A stretch of 60,000 bases of DNA from Adiantum capillus-veneris (lineage: Eukaryota; Streptophyta; Polypodiopsida; Polypodiales; Pteridaceae): contig CM043955.1 of the NCBI GenBank assembly GCA_014529385.2, positions 143,355,640 through 143,415,639 of the forward strand, read 5' to 3'. Numbering within the stretch: position 1 is the first letter of the stretch; the number at the start of each line of letters is the position of its first letter. The notes under the pieces were generated by a model, which searched no databases, had not been told where the DNA came from, and saw nothing but the letters and a program-made list of their open reading frames with translations. The position numbers and the translations under genes are program-made. Of this stretch, positions 38,309-50,801 are shown in pieces.

Positions 38309-40154
38309 GACGGGAGATTTTACCCATGAGTGGATGTGTGATATGTTCAACCTTGCACTTCAACATGGTATGCCTTATGATTGGAGTACTAATTGGGTTA
38401 AGCCTTTGCATAAAGGAGGGGATGTAAAGAATGTAAGCAACTACCGGACTATAATGATTGGGTCTCTTATGGCAAAGTTGTTTGGGTGCATAATGGAAAT
38501 GAAATTGAGTGATTGGGCTGAAGAGAATGACAAGCGTGCAAAGGGACAAGCGGGTTTTCGTCGATGCCATAGCACCATTGATCATCTTGTCACTCTTCGT
38601 GTTCTCATGGAGGAAAGTCGGTTGAAAGGCAAGCGATTGTATTGTTGTTTTGTGGACTTTAAGAAAGCCTTTGATATGATTCCACGTAACAATTTGTGGA
38701 GAAGGATGGAAGAACTCCAAGTGCCAAGTGAGTTTATGCTTGCGGTTTCTCGAATCTATGAGAAGGTGATTTGTCAATTGCGCATGGGAAGAGAAATTTC
38801 AGAAATTTTTGTAAGCACTATTGGGGTTAAACAAGGATGTCCATTGTCACCAACTCTCTTTGGTCTATGCATCGATCAATTGGAACAAATGGTACTTGAC
38901 TTTATGCAAGAAGAAGGCATTGAAGAGGTCACTATTTGCAATGCGGTAATCATGCTTTTGTTGTATGCGGATGATGTAGTGCTTCTAGCACACACTTTAG
39001 AAGATGCACAAAAGCTTATGGTTGTCCTTGAGAACTTTTGCTTGCATAGTGGGCTGATTGTAAATGAATCCAAAACAAAGGTTATGCTTGTGAAAACCAA
39101 CCATAAGGAGAAGCCATGCATTGTGTACAACAACGAGACACTTGAAGTTGTTGAGAGCTTTAAGTACCTTGGCCTTGAGGTTCCATCCAATCACAAGTGG
39201 CATGAATGTGCTATGCGTCGTTTGGAAGCGGGAAAGAGAGCATATTATGCATTTGAGAACATGTGTAATGCGGGAAACATCAAGTGTTGGGTTCTCAAGA
39301 AGTATCTTTTTGATGCATTGGTGACACCGGTTCTTCTTTATGGAGTTGAAGTGTGGGGCGGGAGCATCTCAAAGTCTACTTGGAAAGAGTTTGAGAATGT
39401 CCAAAAGCGTTTTCTTACAAACTTTCTCCAAGTTAAGACACAAACACCATATATGCTCCTACTTCTTGAGTCGGGATCTCTTCCAATTGAGGTTATGGGC
39501 ATGGAAAGGGTTGTGGAGTACATGATAAAGATGCGTCAAAACCCCTCACATCGACTTCCTACAATTGCATGGGAAGCAAGCAAAAAAGTTCAAAAGACGT
39601 ATAAAAGAAAGATCTTGAGCACGGGATGGATGCAAGACATAAAGAAGTGGTTTGGGAGATGGGATGCATTACACTTGCTACATGATGCTTCAATTGACTC
39701 TCAAGTGAATGAAGCTTTTCTACAACGCCAATGTATTACGGCTTGGGAGAAATCCGGTGGGTCACGCTTCATACATTACACCACCTATATTGCCCCCAAC
39801 TACAAAACCATGTTCTTCGCTGAGAGAGGAAACCGTACTCACACTTACATGCTTGAGCCTATTCCCTTGTCCGCAATACGCACTATCGCAGCAATTCGGC
39901 TTAGCTCCCATTTCCTTCGATGCGAGATAGGGCGTTGGGGCAATGGAGAAGAGTCAAATCGATTGTGCACATTATGCTCACTGCAAGTTCGAGAGTCTGA
40001 GTACCACACACTACTAGAGTGCTCAGCTTTTGATCACATCCGAACTTGCTTCTCTCACATTTTTAGCCATAACTTAGACCTACACACTTTCCTCTCCCAG
40101 CCAAAGTGTGGGCTCTCCATTGCGACTCTCATCACTACAATTTTGGAGCATTGA
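38307..40154 (+). CDS. 5'-truncated LINE (non-LTR) reverse transcriptase, open frame
   Basis: This is an uninterrupted frame of about 615 aa after the CT tract. The frame extends upstream through the tract as SLSLSL, which I exclude as an artefact. RT motifs in order: [80 protein letters not shown] (catalytic YADD, DNA 38963-38974), then SKTKVM and FKYLGLEV. The C-terminus has a zinc-finger-like [19 protein letters not shown]. The endonuclease and ORF1 are missing, as in 5'-truncated copies. The intact frame suggests a fairly recent copy. It is inserted in the same strand as the transposase-like gene, right after its stop codon. Confidence 0.88.
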
Positions 40155-40269
40155 GAGTCACTCATCAGCCATACACATACTACATCACATGTAACTTTGG
40201 TCCCATAGGTCATATTTGACCTCCGAGGACGATAATAAAATCTATCTCTCTATCTCTCTCTCTCTCTCT
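40155..40269 (+). mobile_element. LINE 3' end with AATAAAATC and a CT-rich tail
   Basis: A short 3' UTR ends GACGATAATAAAATCTATCTCTCTATCTCT and runs into (CT)n. There is no poly(A) tail. The tail is a CT-type simple repeat that merges with the target microsatellite. Confidence 0.75.
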
Positions 40270-41270
<1,001 letters not shown>

Positions 41271-41447
41271 CTCCTTTTATTTGCAATATACTTCAAATAT
41301 AGAATACAACGTATTTCCGTGCAACTTTCTTGTAAATGTATTATACATGAATTCTGTTACATTGATTGAGCCTTTTGGCTGAGTAATTCTCCATTTACAT
41401 CCATTGACAAAAAAATACATCGACAAAAGTCGCCCACTTCACAGACT

Positions 41448-42305
41448 TTATGAAGCTTTCTTTTTATATAAAAAATCTGTTCCTTTATTCTTGAAAAAGT
41501 CAATCCTCCATTTCCAATAAAAACGACGCACATAGGTGTCGTCAGGTTGTCCGTCTGCACAAATTACAGTCCTCTTTGTATACTCAATTCTGTCCTTAGA
41601 GTACAACCAGTGTGCCAGCAAGTTTATGACAGTGGTTGATAGAAAATAGGTGCGCACTTCTTTAGACTGCTTTTCTAGCTTGGAAAAAACAAGAAATGAC
41701 CACAATGGATTAAACATTAGCTTATATCCAGAATCATCAAAGATAAGTGTGTTAGGTGGTAGGTCAGGAAAATTTTCGAGATTCTTGTGGAACACCGGTT
41801 TATCTGTCGCGCCCAATTTAAAAGGGGCCCTTGTGCACTGCGCCTGACTTACCACTCTATTGAATCTTTTGTGGTGGTCAGGGAACACTGTCGCTAGTGT
41901 GCGTTTGAGCTTCTCAAACTCGCAACAGCTCCATATCCACACTTTGAACCATCTGAAACAAAAATTCAGAAACACTTCTGCATCGGGCCTTACCCAAAAC
42001 TGTGTATCTCCTTCAACAACATACCGCATTTATGGCCAGTGGGGCAATTCTTCACCATATTTTCCATCAAATTTCTTGAGCAATAATCCATTAAGGTCCA
42101 AAATGAGAACCCTACGCTGGAAGCTCAACGGAGGTGGTGGCCTTGGCCATATCAGTGGGATTCTTTTAATTAGTCTATACCATAGAGGAAACACGAGCAC
42201 TGCAGGAGACAACACGCAATTCCATATTGCACGAATGTCAGCCCTACCATTCTGCTTGTCAGCCCTGAACCTATCTGCAAGGTGCCATTCTTCAACTGAA
42301 AACAT
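41448..42305 (-). pseudogene. NIF/FCP1-type HAD phosphatase-like gene in insertion G
   Basis: Reading from Met at 42305 (MFSVEEWHLAD): RRVLILDLNGLLLKKF fits HAD motif I with DLN in place of the usual DxD. VRPDAEVFLNFCFRWFKVWIWSCCEF fits the motif II region of NLI-interacting-factor/FCP1-like phosphatases. NTLIFDDSGYKLMFNP fits motif III (DDS). QAQCTRAPF corresponds to the family's D/Q-x-CT segment. An in-frame TAA at 42030-42032 lies in the linker between motifs I and II, so the frame is broken unless spliced. The second catalytic Asp of motif I is Asn, which would weaken phosphatase activity. Upstream TTTGCATCTACAG could be a splice acceptor. It is probably a host gene fragment captured by, or part of, G. 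Confidence 0.6.
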
Positions 42306-42495
42306 ATCTGTAGATGCAAAATTACACAAGACTCAAATTTAAATATGAAATTAGGACATATCTATAGATTGAAATCATACAATAAAAACACACAATGTTC
42401 AAAAATTAGGCACAAGATGAAAGAGATGTCGAATGGGAAAGTAAGTTATATTAATTTCAGAAGTGGTTACATAAAAAGAAACATGGGGGGGCAAA

Positions 42496-44863
42496 CTATA
42501 ATCTTTTGCGGGCTCTGGGTTTAGGGTCAGAACTTGTGCCAGTATTCTGCATCTCCTTAGTGTCTTCTATGTCCATCTCCTCTTCTGGCTGCCCCTGGGT
42601 CTCTTCCTCTTCCTTGCTTTTTTGCTCCATTTCAGGCTTCTCATCTCCAGTCTTCTCGGTTTTTTTTCTTTTTGCCTTTCTTATATGCTGAGCAAGGGTC
42701 TCCTCGGGACTTCCCTCCAGCCTGACATCTACACGACCATCAGATTTAAAAAGCTATGCAGCAAGAGATCACTTATTACAACCATAATCAATGAAAAAAC
42801 TTACTCTTGCCACGTTGGCCTCATTTTCTTGGGGTCTTTGATCTTGTCACCCACACGCCATTGTCTAGAAACACATCATCTTCCTCATTCTGGGTTTTCT
42901 CTTCAGCACCAGTCATACTCTGCTCCTTTACCTCAAAGTTTTGTTCTTCTTTTGTTGTTTCTGAAACAGGTTTCTCAGCATTACCAGGGACATTTTCATC
43001 AAGGAATACCTCCACAGGTGTCTTGTATGCAGGCGTCACTGCATTGTTCCCTGTGTCTTTACCGGCAGTAGTTCTGAAGCAGCTTGACTCTGAAAAAACA
43101 TCAAAGAAGAAAAAAATCAACCACCTGATTACCCATTGAAACAATTTTCTCACCTGTTTTTGGGCATGGTTCAATTGGCTTCTTCTTTAGAAGGGATTGG
43201 TCTTCTGCAAAAATAACTCCGAGGCAATCCTTAAGCATGCACTTTCCTTTCTCAGCCAAGTGAGCATAGCAGAATGCATGGTATGCATGTGAACAAGGCA
43301 ATAGAACAACATGGCTTGAGCGATTGTGATCATGAATTTTTACACCACAAGCATTGCACACATCAATGAGAACAACACTATGTCTAGGAGCTGAAACTCA
43401 TGCAGGCAAGAGTATGGTTTCAAGTAGCATTGGTTGACTAATCATGCCTGTCACAAACGTGACATAGAGACCAAAGGTTTCCTCACGGTCCAGGAATTTG
43501 GATAATTCTTCCTGTAGGCAAGAGACCTCTGTTATCAGACAATTTTCAAACAGGTATAAAATCGGTATGAATGCTTGAAAATCAGTATAATGATGCTATC
43601 ATACCGGTATGATTACATCCTGCTGGTATATTGTATCCCACCGGTATAATGTTATTATACTGGATAGTATAACATCATACCGGTAGGATAACATCCGGTA
43701 ACATCATACCGGTAGGATAACAGTATACCGGAAGCATAACATCAAACCGGTTGGATTTATCATACTGGTTGGATCTAACCATACCGGTCGGATGTAACCA
43801 TACCAGTAGGATGTTATCATACCGGTAGGATTATCTCCTAAATCCTATCGGTAAGATAACATCCTACCGGTAGGATATAATCATACTGGTAGGATGTAAT
43901 CATACCGGTAGGGTATAATCCTATCGGTATGATAACATCCTACCGGTATTGTCAGCTACCCTTACCGAATATGATATGATCCTACCGGTATGAAAAATCA
44001 TACCATAAGGTACTTTGCATGTGTTATACTACAATTAGATGGAGTTAAAAGCATACATGTGCCTGCTGTAGGGTGGATTTTGCTTGGTCAAATTTTTCAA
44101 GCAATCCTGTTGGTACATTGGCATCATCAGGGAAGTGCATTCGGATGGTGTCAAGGGCACCCTCACAACGATGCACATCAGCAACAGATTTGACCACTGA
44201 ATCCTTAGCCTTCTGACACTCGGCTGATACATTGTCATGAGATTTTCTAACCTCAACAAGAAGTTCTTGCAAGGAAGTGGATACTTCAACACTAAAGGTA
44301 GACTGAGTGGTCGCAAAAAGTCCACTTCCGGATGGGGTATTTACTAAGAAGATGGCAGAACCACTTGGGGTACCTGTGGATACTTTGGAAGTCTCTAACT
44401 TCCATTGTTCTCTTTTCCTATCTAAGTGACCTTCATTGGTCACATTCTTCACCACCTCAGATGCAAACTCATCCCACTTTACCGGACCTCTGCATACGAA
44501 ATAAACATATCCACGTGCAAACTTGACTCCCAGCAGATAGTTTGGTGGTTTGGATTGGTACACCTGCTTGTAGAGCTGGTAGAGTGCCTTGTAGTGATCC
44601 GGCCTTGCTGTTTTTATTGGCACTTTTTTCTCCTTCACTGGAAGACACGTGAAAACTTTCATCCAGTCGGATATGGGCACATCTACATCTGTTAACTTCC
44701 TAACATCTTTCCCCTCAAGACTTAACCCATATTCCCTGTGAAAATCCTCCTTTGTCGTGTAGAATGCCTTTAATGGCACCTCCACATCCTTGGGGTGAAC
44801 AAGCGGCTGATTTTGGGAGGAGGCTGTAACTTCTGTCTCTGAAAGGAATAAATCCATACTCAT
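42496..44863 (-). CDS. Four-exon gene with coiled coil, RING-like finger and basic tail (insertion G)
   Basis: Proposed exons on the minus strand are 44863-44057, 43511-43154, 43089-42805 and 42753-42496, all with GT..AG borders (for example CAT|GTATGC and AGA|GTAAGT). Exon 1 gives about 269 aa, start MSMDLFLSETEV, with a possible coiled coil near its end (TSLQELLVEVRKSHDN). Exon 2 encodes CNACGVKIHDHN...VVLLPCSHAYHAFCYAHL...CMLKDC, which has the Cys/His spacing of a RING-like finger. Exons 3 and 4 are acidic and end in the basic KPRARKRL. One in-frame TGA near 43398 in exon 2 may mark inactivation or an unrecognised splice. I do not recognise the whole protein. A nuclear or ubiquitin-related role is only suggested by the finger and basic tail. 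Confidence 0.5.
43555..43995 (-). repeat. ATACCGGTAGGAT array in intron 1 of the RING-like gene
   Basis: More than twenty variants of (A/C)ATACCGGTAGGAT(G/A)(T/A)AA and its complement ATCCTACCGGTA fill this intron (44056-43512). ACCGGT is its own reverse complement, so many inverted-repeat combinations occur. Confidence 0.93.
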
Positions 44864-44947
44864 TACTCAATGTATCCACACCTCAGTACTCTACTACACA
44901 CAGGTCCGCTGTACACAACACAGAGAGAGACAGAGAGAGGTGACATA

Positions 44948-45850
44948 TTTTTGGGTGCCTTAGCTTGTTGAACACACTGGATTTTATCGTTGGCCATTTC
45001 TATTCCATTATGGGAAACCACATGTCCCAGTAGCTATCCCTTCCAAACTAGGAAAGCAGATTAAAATGGATTCAAACAAATTCATTTCTCCTGACAGCGT
45101 GTGAAAACCATTTCTAGGAATATTAAGTGTTGTTCCTCATCTGAATATACAGTAAAGTCATCCATAAAGATGGCGAGGAACCGATGAAGGAACTCATTAA
45201 ACATTTCCATCATACACTGCTGAAAAGTACCTGGTGCATTGCACATGCCGAAAGGTATCACCACATACATGAAAGCTCCCCACTTGGTGTGATGAAAGTG
45301 GTCTTTTCTCTATCTTTAGGAGCAATTTTTAACTGGTTATATCCATTGTAACCATCCATAAAGCTATACATTTCATATCCTGCGATCTCAGCAAGCAACA
45401 TGTCAGTAAAAGGCAATGGAAATGGATCTTTGATAGTTTGGGCGTTGAGTTTCCTATAGTCAACACAAACTCTCAATTTCCCATTCTTCTTGGGAACTAC
45501 GACTATGGGAAATAGCCAATTGCTACTAGCTACCTCTGTGATGAACCTGCCTTGAGAGGATTGTCAATCTCCTCTTTGACTTTCTTAGCATAGTTGAGGT
45601 TCATTTGGTATCTTTTCAGTTGTACTGGCTGAGCATCTGGCTTCAACGGTATCCTGTGCTGGCATACTTCAGGATCCACCCCTTTTAGGTCTGTGTGTTC
45701 CCAGGAAAATACGTCTTTGTAGTTCTGGAAAATCCTCCATGCCTTTTGCTTCATTATAGGATTGAGATGCTTATTAACCTTGATCATCCTAGGACTATCC
45801 TCCAAGCCTAGGTTCCATTCTTCAACTTCTTGGCCGTCTGGAAGCAACCA
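44948..45850 (-). pseudogene. Reverse transcriptase of H
   Basis: The N-terminal part (45530-45847) has WEHTDLKGVDPEVCQHRIPLKPDAQPV and QLKRYQMN. Then (45258-45476) MRVCVDYRKLNAQTIKDPFPLPF and SFMDGYNGYNQLKIAPKDREKTTF. Then (45082-45270) PFGMCNAPGTFQQCMMEMF and IFMDDFTVYS, the catalytic YxDD box in FMDD form. The thumb with LLGHVVSHNGIEMANDKIQ ends near 44948, where insertion G begins. Frames are broken at about 45260 and 45500. Confidence 0.92.
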
Positions 45851-45862
45851 ATTAGGCCCGCC

Positions 45863-47290
45863 TCATTTTCGCTTGGTTGATTCCTCAGCATAATCCCAGG
45901 ATGGCCCATTCAGTTCTGAATCAGCATCTTGATCCACTGTGTGCTCTTCAGAATGTACTGGCTCCTCTACCATGCCAGTTTCAGCTGATTCCTCCAGCCT
46001 CCCAGTTAACTGAACTGATCTTTCCCCTGTGTTGATTTCAGTAAATTGATCTGGGAATTGCTTTTTCTGCTTGTCGGCCTGCTCTTTATTTAGTAAAACT
46101 GCATTCAAGTCAATCTCTGTTAAAGGAAATATGTTCAGAGATGCTAACATTCATTCAATTTTCTTTGACTTGTACTTCTGGCATAATTCCTTCGGCCTCA
46201 GCTCTTTTCTCCAGCTCCTAGTATTGTTCATCTGGATTTGAATTCTGCTGTTGGCCCCTTCTGTGGTTAAGGTTTGATTTGCATAGTCATGAACAACATG
46301 TGTTGTTCTCAACCATGGGCGCCCTAGCAGCATCCCATATGCCCCTTGCACATCCATAACTAAGAAGCTGGGTTTAAATTTTTCCCTGCCTACTCTTATC
46401 TACATATTTTCAATCATGCCCGTAGCTTGTACTACTCTGTGATCTGCCATTTGCACTTTAAATGGTGTTGGCTTTAGATTTGTAATGCCCATCGTCTGCT
46501 GGAGATGGACTCCCATTATATTGACTCCTGCTCCTCTGTGCAAGATAACACTTGAAAGAGGTTCCCATTGCTTTCGAACCTTGTAGTCCACGTGAATGAG
46601 CAGTACTTCATCATCTTGGACAACCGTCAGATCCACTGTTCTGGCCTCCGCTTCAGCATTCCTGCGCTGTCTGATGAAGTGTGCCACTTCAGGCAAGGTT
46701 TTTCTGATATCTTCCAGCTCCACAGTCAGCTTCTGAATTCTATCACAGATCTTAACATGGATTTCTTCTTTCTCTTGATCAGACTGGTTGTCAGAGCTCG
46801 AAGAACTAGTTGTATCTTCACACTGCCATTCCTCCCTTGCAGTGCTTCCAATCCTTCCATCAACTCCCAGTTCACCAATCATTTCTTGTACTACAGCCAG
46901 CATGGTCTTCGGTATGCCCGATATTGACTGATCTTTCTTAGTTGATTGGGCTGGTATCTTCTCAATGACTTGGGATTCAGAACTTTCTGGCTGCTCTGGA
47001 AGCTTCTTGGCTAAATCCTCCATGATTTTAGCCACTAGTTCTCTCTCCTCTTGCCATTCATCTACCACCTTCTCTTTACCCTTGGCCTTCCAAATCTCTC
47101 TTTGTTGAGCCCATTTGTTGCTGTCAGCAGTGACTAGTTTTTCTGAAGTATCTGGAATTTCTTCAATTACCACGCCTTTGCTTCTTGTGATTGCCCATAC
47201 TGGGACTGGCTCTGGTGCCTTAACCTCAGTAGTAGTAGGTGCAGGTGCGTATTGGGCATTGAATCGCGAAATGCCCGTAATGCCCACAAG
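45863..47290 (-). pseudogene. Protease region of H
   Basis: A 295-aa frame (46400-47287) contains a linker with VPVWAITRSKGVVIEEIPD and ends in the retropepsin fold: SSVILHRGAGVNIMGVHLQQTMGI...FKVQMADHRVV. In this family the active site is normally DGGAGVN; here it is HRGAGVN, so the catalytic Asp is lost. The next frame (46151-46357) holds AYGMLLGRPWLRTTHVVHDYANQTL, the C-terminal protease part. A 95-aa acidic linker (45863-46150) joins it to RT. Confidence 0.82.
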
Positions 47291-47446
47291 TGTAGAAATT
47301 CAAACTCCAGCTCTAGAAGTTGCCACGCCCTCTGCCTCGGCCCTTATCCGCTTGGAATCGGCCATGTCCTTGACCAGTACCACTGGTACCTAGTCTCTCC
47401 TCCTAAGAAGCTTTGGCGGGTTCTACTTTCATTGGTTCAGTATAGG

Positions 47447-48953
47447 CTACCACTGATAGGTCTTTGCCCTTCTTAAAGTGATGAATCCTGATACCACATA
47501 GTAAGTACACTGTGGGCACTCGTTGGAAATATGGTCCTTGGATTTGCATTTCGAACACCAAGTGTCTATTTTCCAAACTGGTTGTCTGGTGTGGCTAATC
47601 TCGGCAATCTGCCTAGCCATCTCTTCAATCTTCTTAGTCCAGAATCCCTTCTTGGACTTATCCTTGGACCGTTCATTAGAGCTACTTTTAGAGTTGCTAG
47701 ACACTTCACTAGAATCAGAGCTCTTAGTAGAAGAGCTATTGCTACTGGATCTTCTCTTTTTATGGCCCTTTTCCTTCTTGGCCTGCTGTTCCAGCTTCAA
47801 TGCCCGTTGTACCAGATCATTGAATTTCTTGGTTGGAGCTGGTACCTCCTTCTCCCTAAGCTTCGTGCTTCGAAAACCATTCAGAGCTCTTAGTAGAAGA
47901 GCTATTGCTACTGGATCTGACACTTCACTAGAATCAGAGCTCTTAGTAGAAGAGCTATTGCTACTGGATCTTCTCTTTTTATGGCCCTTTTCCTTCTTGG
48001 CCTGCTGTTCCAGCTTCAATGCCCGTTGTACCAGATCATTGAATTTCTTGGTTGGAGCTGGTACCTCCTTCTCCCTAAAGCTTTGTGCTTCGAAAACCAT
48101 TCAAAAACCATGCCTGCAACCGCTTCTCGGATGGCGGTCCTCGTAACTGCTTGGTTAGCTCCTTGATTTTTTCCACATAACTTTGGATTGACAGATTTCG
48201 CTACTTGATCTTATTCAGTTCACAGAGGATATCTTCATCACCTCTGTTGTCGGAATACTCCAGTTTGAAGGCTTCAAGTAATTTTTTATAGGATCTAAGC
48301 TGACAAGTGGGGTAAAGGTACTACCACTTTCTCGTTGTCTCCTTCAAGGTTTGTGAAAAGTACTCCCCCCAATCATCCTCATCAATATTCTTCAGCTCAG
48401 CATACTGCTCAAAAGCCTGTATGTGAGCATCTGGATCATCCTTCTTGCCTCCTTTGAATACTGGAAAAGAAATTTTTAGGGAAGATGTGTAATCATTCCG
48501 ATTACCACTGGTTCTACCGCTTCTCTTCTTAGATTTTGAACGGCGCTTGGGAGTCTTCTTACAATTGTCAGTATCGGCATCCCAATCAATATCTGTTTTT
48601 GTCTATGTGTGAGTGTCCTCTCTGGCCTGTCTGTTGGAAGTGCGGTGACTACCTTTACTACCTTTGGTACCCTCATCCCACTGCCTGGACCGAGAACTCT
48701 TGGCTTTCCGTGCTTCCATTTCTGCCCGTCTGTGTCTAGAGTGACTGGAATGATGTGAGTCTTGCATCTCATCATCCTGACTATGCTCCTCCTGAGCCTC
48801 AGTGTGAGTTAGCCTCTCTTGCTTAGGGTCAAATTCTCTTCCCGACTCCTCAGGAATACGATCAACACGGATGGTGGATTTCGGCCACGACTGATTTTGG
48901 GTGCCATTGCTGTAGCTGAGAGCTTCCAATTGGGAGAAGAGTGTTTTTGTCAA
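47447..48953 (-). pseudogene. Gag of H with internal 219-bp duplication
   Basis: The N-terminal 116-aa frame (48603-48953) is hydrophilic. The capsid-type domain follows in broken frames (FPVFKGGKKDDPDAHIQAFEQYAE, LKETTRKWWYYLYP, LRSYKKLLEAFKLEYSD). Then comes a 217-aa frame with a duplicated segment KEVPAPTKKFNDLVQRALKL and KKRRSSSNSSSTKSSDSSEVS, and a zinc knuckle CSKCKSKDHISNEC (CX2CX4HX4C). On the DNA the duplication starts at 47700 and 47919. Confidence 0.85.
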
Positions 48954-48968
48954 TGAGCTTCAACTCTA

Positions 48969-48985
48969 GCTACCATGATCGCCAA
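48969..48985 (-). other. Primer-binding site of H
   Basis: On the minus strand TGGCGATCATGGTAGCT follows the LTR end CCA by two or three bases. It differs from the TGGCGCC...GCCGGGGA type of the other elements here. The tRNA is unassigned. Confidence 0.6.
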
Positions 48986-48987
48986 AA

Positions 48988-49223
48988 TGGAATTGGAGAT
49001 GATCTCTTGAGATAGCTAATTCCAGTGTTAGAAGATTTCAGCTATACTGGTGATGTATTAGTTTAGATAGTAGACTGGACAAAGGAACAGAAAGTGAACT
49101 GGCATACATCTATTGGAATAAGAACTAGACTATGTATTGAGAATGATATTCAGATTCAGATTCAGATTCAGGGTACTGAGTACAGAGTAAGTGTAACTCG
49201 AATATACTGCTGTAATTGGAATT
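48988..49223 (-). repeat. 5' LTR of H, inner part (split by J)
   Basis: It matches 26315-26553 of the 3' LTR, starting TGGAATTGGAG on the plus strand, and ends at GAATT where J is inserted. It differs by several substitutions and an expanded ATTCAG repeat. Confidence 0.93.
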
Positions 49224-49523
49224 TGTTAACCCTCACGGCACACGGACACCCTATCGCCTACGACGGACGTGTATTATGTATTTGGTAGAGTCAGGTACCG
49301 GGCTTGTCGGACCAATAGGGAAAGGTAGAGTGATCGTCGATGAGAGGCGCACTTTAACTTGGACATTCAAGGGATTAGTTGGCTAAGCATGCGCGCACAA
49401 GTGTGAATGGGGTGAGCTCCTATAAAAGCCAACTAAACCTAATTTTTACTCATTCTCTCATTTGTGCAATTGAAGAGTGCTCTTGCTCCATCTCCATCTC
49501 CATCTTCTTCTTCTTCACCTCCT

Positions 49524-49559
<36 letters not shown>

Positions 49560-49810
49560 GGAGAGTGTGTGTGCGATCGAGCATTACGAAGGCACGACGG
49601 CGGCGAAGCGGTTGAGCGCGGCACGACTGCAGCTTCTTCTTCATCGCGGCGAGGAATCCACCACGAAGGCGAGCGTAGAGCGGTGAGTGACACACCCTTT
49701 GTTCTCTTGAGCTTGCTAGTTTAGGCTTGTTGTGTGCTTGGAGCCGTTTGTGGCTCGCACACGGTGTATCGGCAAGTCCCTTGCTTCGAGAGTGCGGCAA
49801 GGAGCGCACA
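49224..49810 (+). repeat. 5' LTR of J
   Basis: 587 bp, TGTTAACCCTCACGG to AAGGAGCGCACA. TATA box TATAAAAG at 49420-49427. It contains a compound (GT)n(GA)n microsatellite at 49525-49560 downstream of TATA, so in the transcribed R/U5 part. ORFs within it are artefacts. Confidence 0.97.
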
Positions 49811-49814
49811 TTTT

Positions 49815-49832
49815 TGGCGCCGCTGCCGGGGA
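49815..49832 (+). other. Primer-binding site of J
   Basis: TGGCGCCGCTGCCGGGGA lies four bases after the LTR end. It is the same type as the family A primer sites. Confidence 0.93.
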
Positions 49833-50801
49833 TATGCCCTACACTAAGCTCGGTTAGCACTTTACGCTTCCTTGTGGTGCAATTTCTATCATAGGAAAGG
49901 CAGGGAAGGAGTGTGTGGAGATTTCTGTTTTTTGCGTTTTCTGCATTTTCTGTCAAGTTTCAATTTCTGCTATTGTCTGCGTTTTTTCAATTTTTGCAAT
50001 TTCTGCATTTTCAAGTTCGGCGTTTTCAATTTCTGCAATTTCTGTATATCTGCGTTTTTTCAATTTCTGCGTTTTCTGAAATTTCTGCATATCTGCGTTT
50101 TCAATTTCCGTATTTTCTGCACCAAAAAAAAAAAATAAAAAAATTTAGAAATTTAAAAAAATAATAATAATTTAGAAATTAAATAATTTGGAAAAAAAAA
50201 ATCGAAAATTAAAAAACGTGACTCTTAAAACGGACGGGTTGGTTTGTATAAAAGATAGATCGGGATCGGGATCATTTTCCCAAGCCCGGTGACTTGGGAA
50301 AAATCGGAAATTAAAAAACGTGACTCTTAAAACGGACGGGTTGGTTTGTATAAAAGATAGATCGGGATCATTTTCCCAAGCCCAAGCCCAAGCCCAAGCC
50401 CAAAGCCCAGGCCCAGGCCTCAGTCCTCAGTCTTATGATATATACTAGACTCACTCTTATATATATACCCTACTCCCTCAAGAGAGAATGAGAGCATGTG
50501 GGACAAGTCCTCCACTCTCCTCCTTTCTCTTCCCACTTGCACCCTTAGACTTTCTAGTTTGGGCTTAGTTCCCTACTGGAAATTGACAGTTTTAGGGATT
50601 CCGAGGGCATAGAGTGACCAAACGGAGGGCTGTAAAGCACGGCACGACCCTCTGACCGATACGCTCGTTTCGAGCTATCACACGGCCCATTCCACGACAC
50701 GCTCTAAAAAATCTAGCAAAAAAACAAACAAAAAACACGCTAAAAACTAGTCACAAGGCCTCCTAGAGCAGCTTTTTGACACCTTAGGGTATCAAAAGCA
50801 C
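49833..50801 (+). other. Leader of J: T-rich repeats, tandem duplication and hairpin
   Basis: 49880-50130 is built of TTTCTGCATTTTCTG-type words. 50195-50275 and 50300-50370 are tandem copies of AATTAAAAAACGTGACTC...AAAAGATAGATCGGGATC. Between them lies a perfect 10-bp inverted repeat, TTTTCCCAAG / CTTGGGAAAA (50275-50284 and 50293-50302), with an 8-base loop. A CCCAAG-type hexamer repeat follows (50380-50420). This is the leader position where retroelement RNA packaging signals lie. No ORF is convincing here. Confidence 0.8.
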
